Below, one piece after another: positions 14,014 through 25,248 of a stretch of DNA of 64,000 nucleotides. This DNA comes from Hormiphora californensis. Lineage: Eukaryota; Ctenophora; Tentaculata; Cydippida; Pleurobrachiidae. The notes under the pieces were generated by a model, which saw nothing but the letters and a program-made list of their open reading frames with translations, was not told where the DNA came from and ran no database searches. Within the stretch, counting starts at the first letter, position 1, and every line of letters begins with the position of its first letter. The position numbers and the translations under genes were made by a program. The stretch is taken from positions 3,914,418-3,978,417 of the forward strand of contig CM035350.1 in assembly GCA_020137815.1 (NCBI GenBank), read 5' to 3'.

Positions 14014-17000
14014 AGGGAAATTTTCCTTAAATCTGGGGACAGGTTTTCTCATTCTTAACACGTGGAAGGAAGAGGAAGAGTTCAAATACGATCTTCATTT
14101 CTGGATCGGTAATAATAAACGGGTCGTGGTTCGGGGGCAGGGTTGAAATTTTGTTGATTTTTGTTAGAACGGTGACAGGAAAGCACTCCAGCCACCCTGT
14201 TACACCCCTCCCCCCTCACCAGCCACCTAACGTCCCCTGTTACACCCCCACCCCCCACTCAGGAAAGCACTCCAGCCATCTAACATATCCCCTGTTACAC
14301 CCCCTCCCACCCCCTCACAAGCCACCATATTACACCCTCCCCCTCCCTCACTCAGGAAAGCACTCCAGCCACATTGTTAACACCCCCCCCCCCTCCCCCT
14401 CAGGAAAGCACTCCAGCCAGGATGAATATGGAACAGCTGCCTACAAGACTGTCGAGCTGGACACCTACCTTAACGATAAGCCCATCCAGCACAGGTATTG
14501 TAGTACTCAGTTACAGTCGTCCCCCGTCATAGCTCTGTTCAAGACTGTTTAGTGTTTAGTGTTTATAGCCTGTACATTACAGGGTGTTCTAGAATTTCCG
14601 GCCCACCTCCGAACATCTCCCGTTTCTAACGCCCCCACCCTCTCTCAGGGAAGTCCAGGGTTACGAGTCGGATATGTTCAGGGGATACTTCCCTAACGGT
14701 ATCACCCTGATGGAGGGTGGAGCGGACACCGGTTTCAGACATGTCCCTCCTGAGTGCTACGAGCCCAGACTTCTCCAGTTGGTTGGGGGACGAAATGATG
14801 TGGTGGTAAGTGTGCAGTACTGTCTAGTTCACCGTAGTAATGTTCTGCTATAATAGCTGCTATAATAGCTGCTGGTATATAGACTGCTATAATAGCTTGC
14901 ACAGAAGAATTTGAAGAAGAAATTGCTCGTTTACTCATTTTACAAGCCAGCCCCTAATTGTCTAATTAATCAATATCAACTATGTAATTACAGATGAAGG
15001 AGGTTGGTATGTGGAAGGAGAGAGTTAACTCCGATGATGTCTTTGTGCTGGATGCTGGACTCCGAATCCTACAGTTCAACGGAAAGAATGCCAATAAGGA
15101 CGAGCAGATGAAGGCTGCCCAGTTCTGCCACAAGCTGAAGAGTGACCGACCCAAGGCCAAGCTGGAAGTTAGTGATGAGGAGACCGATGGAACCAGGTTG
15201 ATCATGAAGGGTCTCAGGGATGGAGGTCCCCCCAAGGAGGAAAATGTGGTAAGTGCAGGTGAACATGTGGTTGTCCGCTCTACATCTTGTTAACTCCACT
15301 ACACCCAACGTATATCATTACAACTAATATGTTAACTATTTTCCAATTAATTATCCATCCCCCTAATTTTAGAAATACGAGGCTAAACCTGAGGACAGAA
15401 CTCTTCTCCGACTAACTGAGAAGAGCGATAAGACCTTTGATTTCACAGAGGTCGGAAAGGGTGCTGATAATCTGGCTGGAACTGTTCTCGATCAGGGAGA
15501 TGTCTACATCATTGATACTGGTAAGAGATGAGAGAGGGGTAGGGGAAGGGAAAGGGGTGGGGGAGAGGGTGGGGGAGGAGAGAAAAAGATGGAAAGAGAG
15601 TTGGGGAGGAGATATCACGTTATAGAACACTAAATTAGCTATTTCATCCCATTTTGCTGTTCAAAGAGCTAATCTACTGCCATTTGCCCGAAATTAAAAG
15701 TGAATTACGTTATATTCCCGTTCTTGGCAGACAGCTAAGTGCTACTTCTCCAGCAAATTGAAGCACTTAGTCAAGTTCCAGGGTGGTAAAAAGGCATTTC
15801 TTTGATCGGAGATCTACTTACTTAAGGGACTGCAACCCTCCCATCTTTCATATCTCTTTCATATCTTTTTCATATCCCACTCTTACCATGAACATGTCGG
15901 AGTTCCAGCACATCGCAGCATCTCTACCCGAGCGTGTCGTTATGGCAACGTGGATGATTTCCATCTCCATCTTCTCTCTCCTTGGCAACACTTTCGTTCT
16001 CTACTCGTCCTTCAGGCACAAAGCCATCAAGTTAGATCCAGTCTCTGTAGCCCTGATCCGCAATATAGCCATTATAGACCTGGGCTTTGTGTTGCCCATC
16101 GCCGCCAATGCCACCTCAGTCATTGCTAACCGGTGGATTTTGGGCCAGGGTGTCTGTGATGTCATCAACTATCTCACCCTGTATCTCGGAGTCACCGAGA
16201 TATTTTCCATTTGTGCCCTGAACATCTCCAAAATAACGACCCTCCTGGCACCCCTGAAGGCACTGTTGAGGACCCCGGCAGCGGGTGTCCGTATCGCGTC
16301 CGTCATGTGGGTTATACCCCTGTTTCAAGTCATCCCGGCACGGGTCTTCGGGAATAGAGTCCAGGTGTTTAGTCTCAGTTACTACCGGACCGAGGGGTAT
16401 TACCTGGACGAACGGCTCAATCTCATTTTCCCACGGTTATTCGGGTCGGTGTTCGTCTTTGCTCCCGTTCTCCTGGTTCTCGCTGGAGTGGCTATTCTCC
16501 TGGGATACCTGGTGAAGAATCGCAACTGTGATGATAAAGAAACAAGGTATCGTGGTGCTTGATCATCGTATCAACCACCTATTTCTTCTCTTTCCTCCCC
16601 TACGGAACATTCCATGTTGGCAAAAAGGCCTTCTCCCAGATAAGATGGATGGCAGTTTACTTCTACCGATTCGCCTTGTGCCGCTCTTTATATCAGCTTT
16701 ACCAGTAATCCCTATAATCTACTTCTTTTCCTTGCACAGCTTTAGGCGCTTCACCATTTCATGGTTTAAGGGCGGGAACAGGAAGAACAAGGGCCAGTCA
16801 GAGCTGGCGACTTCCTCTCGGTATCTCACCAGCCGGTCTCAGATTTGGAGGGAAGGGGGGAGCTAAACTGAGGGGGATCAACACCAGGACAGATCCGGTT
16901 GGGACAAGGCGGAATTGTGGAACTTAGTGCTTTAGTTTTACCGGTAATTTGATGGGGGTTTGGCCTGGGTGGGAAAGGGTACGGTAATTATTAATATTAC

Positions 17001-17216
17001 ATTTAACCAATTTCTTATTTTAACCCCTTTCTTTCGAGGTATCTTCCCTCTAAAACGAACCAATTAACAGCCAATTAACACTATCTCTTTGCAGGTGCCC
17101 ATTGTTACGTGTGGGTTGGTCTCAACGCTAGCGAGGGAGAGAAGAAGAACGGATTTGCCTATGCCAGCACCTACCTGGCAAACAGCAAGAACCCATTGGG
17201 GCCCCATCTCGGGTTT
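14014..17216 (+). CDS. Gelsolin/severin-family actin-binding protein (5' and 3' ends unresolved)
   Basis: Exons: about 14014-14108, 14404-14494, 14649-14805, 14994-15248, 15373-15520 and 17095 to about 17216. The translation contains the gelsolin-repeat signatures FLILNTW, YDLHFWIG, SSQDEYGTAAYKTVELD, REVQGYESDMF, GGADTGFRHV, DVFVLDAG, GDVYIIDTG and CYVWVGLNASEGEKK. The first two domains and part of a third are visible. Family members bind calcium and actin, severing or capping filaments in the cytoplasm. The first exon is missing or lies in the degraded tract near 13.1 kb, and after about 17215 the sequence breaks down although an FWTKIEG-like echo persists. A GPCR gene is nested in the intron 15521-17094, and the exon at 14404 is preceded by duplicated acceptors. 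Confidence 0.88.
14176..14403 (+). repeat. Tandem splice acceptors ahead of gelsolin exon 14404
   Basis: CAG followed by GAAAGCACTCCAGCCA, the first 16 bases of the authentic exon, occurs at 14179, 14263 and 14356 before the real copy at 14404. C-rich spacers separate them. The offsets from the real site are 225, 141 and 48 bases, all multiples of three, and the frame is open across all of them. Confidence 0.93.
15888..16866 (+). CDS. Rhodopsin-like (class A) GPCR nested in gelsolin intron, two frame breaks
   Basis: An intronless 7TM receptor. From ATG 15888 (after a TTACC context) the first frame gives TM1 (WMISISIFSLLGNTFVLY), TM2, the TM3 Cys (GQGVCDV), TM4 and TM5, then hits a stop at 16561. 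A second frame from about 16530 continues with TM6 (CLIIVSTTYFFSFLPY), and a third from about 16695 with VIPIIYFF, an NPxxY-like TM7 end, and a basic tail to 16866. No intron explains the shifts. The DRY position reads NIS-K, so the canonical motif is missing. It may be a recent pseudogene or carry two single-base errors. The ligand is unknown. Confidence 0.8.
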
Positions 17217-19580
17217 GGGAAGGAGAACGATAGGGAGACAAAGGGAAGGATCCTTTTGGACAAAAAAAATAGAGGGGAGAAAAAGAGGAGGGGAAGGGCC
17301 TTTTTTGGTGTTTAAAAATTTGGGAAATTTTTTTGTGGTTTGGTTTGGGTGGGAAAAAGAAAAAGGGGCGGGTTTCAAAATTTTTTTTAAGGAAAAAAGG
17401 AAATTTTTAAAAAAAAAATTTGGGGGGGGGGGGGGGGAATAAACAAAGGGAAATTGGCTATTTTATTTACCCCTTTTTCCATTTGGGGTGTTTTTTTTTA
17501 TCCCAAAAATTTAAAAACAAAAGGGGTTGGGGGGAAAAAAATTTCCTTTTCCAAAAAACCCCCGGTGAACCCAAGGGGAAGTCTTTTCCAGTTGGTTTGG
17601 GGGGGGGGGGGGGTCCCAAAATCCCCAAAATAAAAAAAGAGGGGAAAAAATTTTTAAGGAACCTTCCCCCCTTAAAAAAAAATTTAGGAAAAACCCCCCG
17701 GAATAGGAAAACGGGGGTTTCAAACGGGGGGGGCCAAACCAAAACGGACAAAAAAGAGTTTGAACCCCCTAAAAAAGGGGGTAAACAAACAAAGATCCAA
17801 AAAGGGAGAAAAACCCCCCGGGGGAGCATGAGAAACCCGAAAAGAGGGGGAGAGAGGAGGGGGGAGGAGGGAGGGGAGAAAGGAGGGAGAGGGAAAAAAA
17901 GAGAGGAAGAGGGGAGAGGAGAGAGAGAAGGAAGGGGCAGGGGGAGAGAGGGGGAAAAGAGAGAGGGAGGAGAGAAAAAAAGGGGAGAGAGAGAGAGAGC
18001 AAAGAGAGAGAGAGAGGGAGGTTTAATTTGGGAAAAAGGGGTTTAACCCCTTGCAGTTGTTCGGGTCCCCTTGGTGGTCCCTGGAACCAAAAAATTTCAG
18101 TGGCTGGAAAGCCCATTTCTTTTCTTTTAAATTCCTTTTTCTCTCTCTCTATCTTCTCTTTTCTTCTCCTCTCTTTTATCTAAAAGGTCTCTTTTTCCCC
18201 CCCACTGAATCTAATGGACTATCACTCGGACTGTCACGTCTCATATAAAAGGCTCTCCGTCAGATCAACTCTCAGATTTGTCATGACCGGACATATTGAG
18301 TTGTTTTTTTTCCACGTCCCCCCTTCGTTGAAAACCCCTTCGAGAAGAACTAAACAAATTTGGAGTTGGTGGCATGGCCATTGGCCATGCAGGAGGGTTT
18401 TTGACGGGCTGGAAACCCCCTTTGGGTAGGGACCCACGGGGGCCGGCCCCCCATACCTTTTGGGACCAATCCAACGGCAAAATTAGCCAAACTTTCCGGG
18501 AAATTTTGGGGGTTTAGGCCCCCAGTTTGGGGTCTTTTCGGTTTGGGGAAAACCCCTTTCTTTTAAATTTTTTAAAACCGGTAAATTTCCCAAACCCCCT
18601 GTCAATTTTCATTTGAGTAGGGGGGAAAAAGCCTTCATGCCCCAGACCGGGTTGGGCCAAACCGGGAAGTTTTTTGCCCAAAAAAAATTTTCATCCCTTT
18701 AAAATTGGGGTTCCCTAAGGGGTCCCAAATTCCACCCTTCCCCATCCCAAGGGCCCCCCGGGGAATTCTAAAAAAGGGGGCGACCCCTTTTGCAGAGGAC
18801 ATAGGAGGAGCCCGCCACCCCAAAACCCCCCGAAAAGAAAAAACAGTGGGGGGAGGCCCAGGCTGGGGAAGGGGGGAGGGCGAAAAGGAGAAAGGAGTTT
18901 TGATATTTTGGGAAGAAAACGAAAGTTTTTTATTTTCTTTTACGGAAGGGGTTAGTTTTCATTTTTTTTTCGGTGGCGGGGAATGACCCTTTTTTTTTTC
19001 TCTTCTACCTTATTGGCTCCCCCCAAAAAGACAAAAAACCTCCCCAAACCCCCCCCAAAAAAAAATTTGGTTTTTTGGATTGTCAAAAAGGGGTTTCCAG
19101 CCCACCAAAATTTTAAAAAACCCAAAATGGGGGGTTTTTTGCCAGGCACCGGGGAAAACCCCCCCCCGAAAAATTTCAAAGGGCCAAAATGGCGCCCAAA
19201 CCGTATGTTTTTAAAATTAGGGCATTACCAACAAGGGGGGGCCCCGGGGAGTTGGCAATTTAAAAGGCCCCAATTTCCCCCAATTTCCGGGGAATTTTAG
19301 GGGTTTCGGGGGTTTTTTCAGGGGGGGAAGGGGGTTTTTCTAATTTTTCCCTTTTTTAAAATTCTTTTTGAGAAAGTGAACCAAAAAGAGGGGGAAGGAG
19401 GGGGAAAAACCCAGGAAAAAAGGGGAGAAAAAGGGAAAATGGAAAAGGGGGAAGAAGAGAGGAAAAAGGGGAAAAAGGGGAGGGAGGGGTAAAAAGGGGG
19501 CGGGATATCTTTTCAATTTCATGGCGACTGGCAGACTGCTTCACATGAGACGTTCTTTTTCCCAAACCCCCCCCCCTTTT
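17217..19580. other. Homopolymer-expanded low-quality tract
   Basis: Sequence is dominated by runs of A, G, C and T (for example around 17400-17430 and 19060-19150) with hardly any normal dinucleotide mixing. It begins inside the last recognisable gelsolin exon. Short normal islands, for example 18200-18300, contain nothing I recognise. ORFs here should not be annotated. Confidence 0.6.
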
Positions 19581-20252
19581 GCCGAATTCAGATATAAGAG
19601 ATAAAAAATAATGAAGAGAGAGAGAGAGAGGAAGAGAAGAGAAGAGGGGGGGGGAGAGGAGAGGAAAAAAAGAGAGAGATATGAGATACAGTTGCAGTCT
19701 ATGGTTCTGGAGACATCGTAAAACTGAAACGCAAAATCTAACGGGGGTGTAAGTAAAATCGTTTAATATAAACGACAGTCGACAGAACACGACGCTCACA
19801 ACAACAAAAAATAAAAACATTACTTTAAATTTAATCTTAAAAACTCATTTTAAAATATTTACGGTTTTACCGCTCTTTTTTTAAACCCAAAAACGACGTG
19901 AAAAAACCAAAATAAATTTGTTTTAAGAAAATCGAACAAACTTACATATTTTAATCAATTACTCTTTTCTTTTTAATTTTAAATCGCCCCCCAAAAACTC
20001 TTTTATTTTAACAAAATTTTTCAAAATGGTTAAACAGTCCACACCCCCCAAAAAAAACAAAAATTCTTTTTTTTATTTCCACCACCACTTCTCCAAAGTT
20101 TACCAAAACAAAGCGCCACTGTAGGGGAATATCGCATATCGCATCACGTTGCCGGGGCACTCGCTTTTCCGTTCCAACAAAACGCTTTCACTTTTGGGGG
20201 GGAAATTGAATCACGTTGCTAGGGGCATATAGCATCACAGATCAAGATGTCA

Positions 20253-21371
20253 TCAGGAGATGGTGTCAGTGGGTAGCTGGTTTCTGGTTGTGTTCGTTAC
20301 GGGTCTGAAAGATCGCTCCCCAACACTTGTGCTATCGGGACTTTTCCTGAAAATTGACATTTTAGTGGTTATCCAGTTGCAAAATTAATCCACTTTATTG
20401 AATCCGTCCGGTGGCTATCGCCCTCCCCCTGCTTGATACCCCACCTCCCACTGTTAGATACCCCACCCAATCTGCCCTCCAAGTTACCTTTGATAATCAG
20501 GGCTGCGGTTTCCACTGGATTCGATGATCGCCTGGATAGAGAAGCTCAACTTGGGCTTGGAAACAATCGGCGTGACAGGTAGGGGGAAGATAGGAGGTCG
20601 GATCAGTTGTGATACCTGAATAGAGGATATGAAATTATAGTTTCATTTACAAGAAAGGTTTCTAAACACCGCCGTTCCAGGCCCTAACTACATTTACACC
20701 ACACCAGTCTCCAGTTAATTTCTCACCGTATCCTGTTGTTGCGATAACAGTTGCTTGAGAACCAGGTCCCTCTGCTGGCCGAGGAAGCTGGCAGCTGTGA
20801 CAGGAGTGGGCTTTGTCGTAGCTGGTAGTGACGTTGCGGCTGCCGCTGCGGCCAGGGCAGCACTATATGGACTCGTCTCCTCCTGTTATGAGAGAGAGTG
20901 TGAGAAAGTGCTGCGGTTAAATCAGAGGGAGGTGGAGAGAGAGAAAGGAGTTGCGTGGGGAAAGAATGAGAGTGAAAGCGAGACAGAGCAATTCGCATGC
21001 ACAAAACTGAAAGTTCAGACAGGGGCTCAAGAATGGAAAGAGAGAGAGATGAGAAAATGCCACAGTTTGTAGCAATTCATTCGCATGATTTAATATGCAC
21101 ACACACACAAAGAAAGATTATATATTTTCACAACACACACCTGAGCCCGTCTTAGCGCCAGGGCATTCTCTATAGCCATAATCTTATTCTCTCCATAGGT
21201 CTGGGCTATCATCTGGAGGCGATGTTGGGGCAGCTCGGGGAACAACTGTATTAGAAGGTCGATTGTGGTACGTTGGGCTGGCCTCGTCCCCAGGGTAACG
21301 GCAGATGCTGCTGGGAACTTGGACTGGTGGTGGTTGTGGTAGGAGGCGAGGGAGAACAGACTCGGTGCTGC
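20253..21371 (-). CDS. DMRT-like protein, C-terminal exons with DMA domain (5' end missing)
   Basis: Four minus-strand exons in compatible phase: 21141-21371, 20727-20882, 20488-20615 and 20253-20346 (TGA). The first encodes RTTIDLLIQLFPELPQHRLQ followed by MIAQTYGENKIMAIENAL, which fits the DMA (CUE-like) domain of DMRTA-type transcription factors. The next exon is Ala/Pro/Gln-rich, and the third has KLSFSIQAIIES, resembling an FSI-type repressor peptide. The DNA-binding DM domain should lie upstream (higher coordinates), but the acceptor at 21372 backs onto low-quality sequence and I cannot find it. Assignment rests mainly on the DMA segment; an unrelated ubiquitin-binding-like domain protein remains possible. 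Confidence 0.6.
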
Positions 21372-21384
21372 CTGGCGGGAGAGG

Positions 21385-22060
21385 GAGGGTTAGAAAAAAA
21401 AAATAATTTTTGGGGGTTGGGAGGGTAGTACAAATTTTAAATAAATACGGGAGAAAAGAAGAAAGGAACCCGGGGATAAAAACCCTTTTAAAAGCCTTGG
21501 AGGTAACACTTTTGGGCGGAGGGGAAAAGGAAACCCCAAGCGGAGGAGATTCCATTCGGGAACGGGCGGGTTTTAGGGTTTGCCCCCTAATCCTTGGCCA
21601 CCGGGGGGAAAAGGGGAGACAGGGGCTGCAGTTTTATCGCTTCTGAAATGAAAATTTTTGAAAAAAAATACGATTTATTTAAAAACTTGATTAGGTTTAG
21701 ATTTTTAGTTGTTAAAAGCTTCCCTAGTTACTTTTTTAAAATGATCCACAGAAAAACTTTTGACTCCCTCTCTCTTCTATACCATTGCAAGTATACTTTC
21801 CGCCCTTTCTCTATATTTTTTTTCCTCCTCATCTCATTTTTGTGCCCCTTGGCGAAACAAAGGGGGGGCTGTGGGGGGGGGGAAAATTTTGGGGGGGGGT
21901 TTCCCCTTGAAAAAAAAGGGGGCAGGGCCCCCAAAGGGCCCCCCAAAAGGGGGTTTTAAAAAGGGTTTTTTGGGAAAGAGAAAAGAAAAGGAAGAAAGAA
22001 GGGGAAAGGAAAAAGGAGGGAAAAAAAAAAAAGGAAAAGGGGGAAAGAAAAAAGGAGAAG
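21385..22060. other. Homopolymer-rich low-quality tract
   Basis: Two patches (about 21395-21620 and 21845-22060) show the same expansion of G and A runs as 17.2-19.6 kb. A normal-looking stretch at 21640-21840 separates them. The missing upstream exons of the DMRT-like gene may be lost here. Confidence 0.5.
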
Positions 22061-22145
22061 AGGAGGGGGGAGATCCCGCTTTTGAGAGTGACAAAAACAC
22101 ATGTGGTTGCTTGGTATGCGGTCTAAAAAATAAACTTTGTGGTTC

Positions 22146-22173
22146 CTCTCTCTCTCTCTCTCTCTCTCTCTCA
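22146..22173. repeat. (CT)n microsatellite
   Basis: Fourteen CT units follow directly on the low-quality tract. Confidence 0.95.
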
Positions 22174-23294
22174 CTAATTAAAACTATATCCATCTCTCTA
22201 ACAAATCCAATCAAGATCTCTCTTTTTTTTTCCTACATTACTATTCTTGCTAGTGCCAAATCAGGGGGTGTCCGACTAATTCTATGCGATGTTCTATCCA
22301 CATTCTTTTTACATACAAATACAGATAGAAAATTACATGACACATGTCCGGCTAATAAATCGCTGGCTGCCGAGTACATCCCGTATTGAAATTATAAGGC
22401 AGGCAGGTAGAAAGGATGACGTATCGAAGGGATCAAAGCCATTTCCAATCGTCAAACTCCCACCTAAATCACCCATTTAAACACTATCAGACTATGACCC
22501 GAAACATTAATATATATATTTGGCATTTATGTAACAACTAACAGCTATTTTTCTTTTCCGTATTACAAACCGGACTTATTATTGGGGAATATTTTATTCG
22601 TTTTATATTTCTCTTTATTTAAAGTCACACAATATAACGTATTTAGAGGTGGATAAGAGTTGAGAAGATACATGTGTCCAGCCGGTATTAACACATACTG
22701 TTTTACTGCCGGCTGGTCGTGTAGGCCTTCTCAGTCTATCCGTTTTCTATCTCTTTTTCTTTTTTTACTTGTCAGATGTCTGTTATAAGGGGTAAACAAG
22801 TTCACGGCAGATATATTTAATAATTATTTTACACCTAAATCTAATTGTGTTGCTGATAATCATACTGAAATTTACATACAAGATAATCTTTCTGTGTTGT
22901 GTAAAATATTGGGATTACTCTTCTGAATTTGTACGACGAAAAAAATCGGATAAGTACGGTAAATAGTTGGAAAAATAAACTGAAAATTTTCTTCAAAGTG
23001 TGCCCGAGCGCAGTTAATAAATAGAAACCCTTATTAAAACAAATTTCGCACAATCACAAATATAATTGAAAAACCTTAGTGTTCGCGAAAATAACGAAAC
23101 AACAAAAAACGGTTCAAAAAAAACATTGTGATCTTTCTCTCCCCCAGGGAGATATTGTGATCATGTTAAAAAACTAACACAACCACAATGTTTGGGGGAG
23201 ATGTGTGTGAAACTTCTCATCTGACATTGTTTATGGTTTTATATACACAAGGAAGAGTGCGTTGCCATGGTTACAGCTCCCGCGATGGCAGCTC
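22174..23294. other. Intergenic, nothing recognised
   Basis: AT-rich sequence without a supported exon. Around 23128-23200 a CATTGTGATC...GATCATG/ACCACAATG inverted motif can form a hairpin. The PAIP2 3' UTR should begin at its right end, on the minus strand. Confidence 0.4.
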
Positions 23295-23962
23295 CTAGCG
23301 ACATGTGTTGGGTACAAATTCCGCTGCGTTAGGATTCAACGTACTACAGGTCTGAGAAAGGAAGGGGAGGGTTAGTCAGTCAGTTAGTTGAAGAACTTGT
23401 GAAACACAGGACACATTAAAATAATGAGCCTCCTAAAAACACACGAACATAAAAACAACTCAAGAATGTTACGGGTAATTGTGAATTGAGGAGGAGGAAG
23501 AATTCAGTATTTTCTAATCAAGGGTTTGGGTGAAATTGATATAACTTACAATAAGTTCAGACATATCACAGATAATATCTTTATTGTAGTCGTCTGTGAT
23601 GTACAGATCCTGTACTCCCCCGCACAATACATCCCCACCCTCGAGCTCAGCATCTATATCTCGAGCTATTCTTTTCAACTGCAAAAGTGTGTCTGTTAGA
23701 GGGAATCATGAAATGTGGTGTTTTTGGATTGGTCGGATAGATATAAGAGGCAGAGAAGAAAATTAGTTTTCCCAATAATTTGACAGTTTTTCCCGATAAC
23801 AATTGTGGGGGTATAGGTACATCTTACTTCTTCAAGATAGAGATTCTCAAGGTAAGCCTCCTCAAAGGTGTCTTCCTCATTCATCCATTCGTACTCTTTA
23901 AACCATTCCTCATCGATGAGCTCGTGGTGGTACTCAATGGGAGATTCGGGTCGTACAACCAT
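23295..23962 (-). CDS. PAIP2: PAIP2-like poly(A)-binding-protein-interacting protein
   Basis: Three minus-strand exons, 23828-23962, 23550-23678 and 23295-23351, give 106 residues with exact phase continuity (45, 43 and 18 codons). The N-terminal half is very acidic with the PAM1-like stretch EEWFKEYEWMNEEDTFEEAY. The last exon contains STLNPNAAEFVPN, a textbook PAM2 motif that docks on the MLLE domain of PABP (compare human SNLNPNAKEFVPG). PAIP2 represses translation by displacing PABP from poly(A). Length is close to the human 127 residues. It is tail-adjacent to NIF3L1, which lies 170 bp upstream on the same strand. Confidence 0.9.
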
Positions 23963-24132
23963 CTTATTGACTTGCTACACAGAGAATAGTGAAGTTAGTG
24001 GTAGGTGGGTGGACCAAAATAAACACGGTATTTTAAAAAGCCCAAAAAGCAAACACAACACAAGAGGATATAACACAGCGGACGCAGGATAGCCGATAGT
24101 TAGAGACACACAGAGATTAAATTCAGGTGCTT

Positions 24133-24969
24133 TTAGATGGTTTCGATAGGGTTCACATCACTCTCGGACACAATAAATTCTACATCTTCAGCTACATGTT
24201 TTGTCAGTTCCTCCACCACTGATTTCAAGTAGCCCCGTTCAGTGTGAGTATGTTCACTAAGTAACACATTCCTCCCCTCTGCAATCACTGCTAGGACCTC
24301 ATGGTGCGACATTTCCCCAGTCACATACAGATCTGCATCAACCCCCTTTAGTAGGGAACCTCCCGAGCCAGCACAGACAGCAACTGTCCTGATAACATCG
24401 TAATCCTGGCCGGAATCTTTGTGTCGTTTTACCCACTGCAGAGGATCAGCGTGGCCCAATCGGAGGCTTGATACACCAAGATGCTGTTTGAAGGTCTCGC
24501 AAGCTTTTGTCAGGGAAAGGGGAGATTTGAGGGTGATGATACGGCCCATTCCACAAGTTGTAGAGGGTGCCCCGTCAATTAGGGCTGGAGTTATTGGGAC
24601 TTTTCTCTTGTAACTCAGGCAATTAACGATCCAATCATTCACCCCGTTGTTTCTACTGTCCCAAGCGGTGTGGGGAGAGTAGATGCTGATCCCACTCACC
24701 ACACAATTAATGATGATACGAGATTTGGCGTTGTCTTGGGTGAGCCGCTTAAAACTGCTGAATATCGGAGGGTGGTAACTCAAAATCATGGAGCACTGCT
24801 TACTTTTAGCTTCTTCTAAGACGGGTTCAGTGAGGTCAATCGTTGTCAACACCTTTTTAACCGCTGGAGAGCTCGAAGATTCCAGCAGCAGACCCACATT
24901 ATCCCAAGATTCTGCGTGTTTTGTTGGAGCAAACGATTCCAATTTTGTTACTAGAGTCCTAAGTTTCAT
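24133..24969 (-). CDS. NIF3L1: NIF3-like protein 1
   Basis: A single-exon 278-residue protein with the NIF3 fold landmarks: AESWDNVGLLLE near the N-terminus, SYHPPIFSSFKRLT with a metal-binding His, SPHTAWD, the central VAVCAGSGGSLL, YVTGEMSHHEVLA and LSEHTHTERGYL with further His/Glu ligands. The family is conserved from bacteria to animals, binds two metal ions and forms toroidal hexamers; the enzymatic role is unsettled (GTP cyclohydrolase 1 type 2 in some bacteria). Start is ATG at 24969 followed by KLRTLVTKLESFAP, as in orthologues. No defects are seen. Confidence 0.95.
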   Translation of the reverse strand: MKLRTLVTKLESFAPTKHAESWDNVGLLLESSSSPAVKKVLTTIDLTEPVLEEAKSKQCSMILSYHPPIFSSFKRLTQDNAKSRIIINCVVSGISIYSPHTAWDSRNNGVNDWIVNCLSYKRKVPITPALIDGAPSTTCGMGRIITLKSPLSLTKACETFKQHLGVSSLRLGHADPLQWVKRHKDSGQDYDVIRTVAVCAGSGGSLLKGVDADLYVTGEMSHHEVLAVIAEGRNVLLSEHTHTERGYLKSVVEELTKHVAEDVEFIVSESDVNPIETI

Positions 24970-25248
24970 CTTTCAGGGACGTGGGAGTGGGACAGATGAG
25001 AATTTGCTTAAGAACAGAGGCCGTGAGATTTGAGACAAGATTTCAGAGCAAAAAAAGTTTAAAGGAAAACTTTTAAAATTTGTCAACGCGACGCTCGCGC
25101 TTGCACTATTCCGTCGTCGCGCGGCTTATATTTGCATCGCGGCTTTTATAAATCGCGCGCGTGTTTGAAGTTTCAAGCGCGAGCGTGTTTGAAGTTTCAA
25201 GCTTTTTTTTTTCGGTTTTTTTTTTTTTTTTTTGAAAATTCACTAACC
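24970..25248. other. NIF3L1 upstream region
   Basis: Likely promoter/5' UTR of NIF3L1 on the minus strand. Contains a 21-bp direct duplication (GTGTTTGAAGTTTCAAGC at about 25160 and 25183) and a T-rich run. No coding sequence is supported. Confidence 0.4.

Noticed and set aside
13070-14146. Long Pro/Ser/Phe and Gly/Arg/Glu ORFs on both strands
   Set aside because: They lie in homopolymer-expanded sequence; overlapping long ORFs in several frames are what C/T runs produce.
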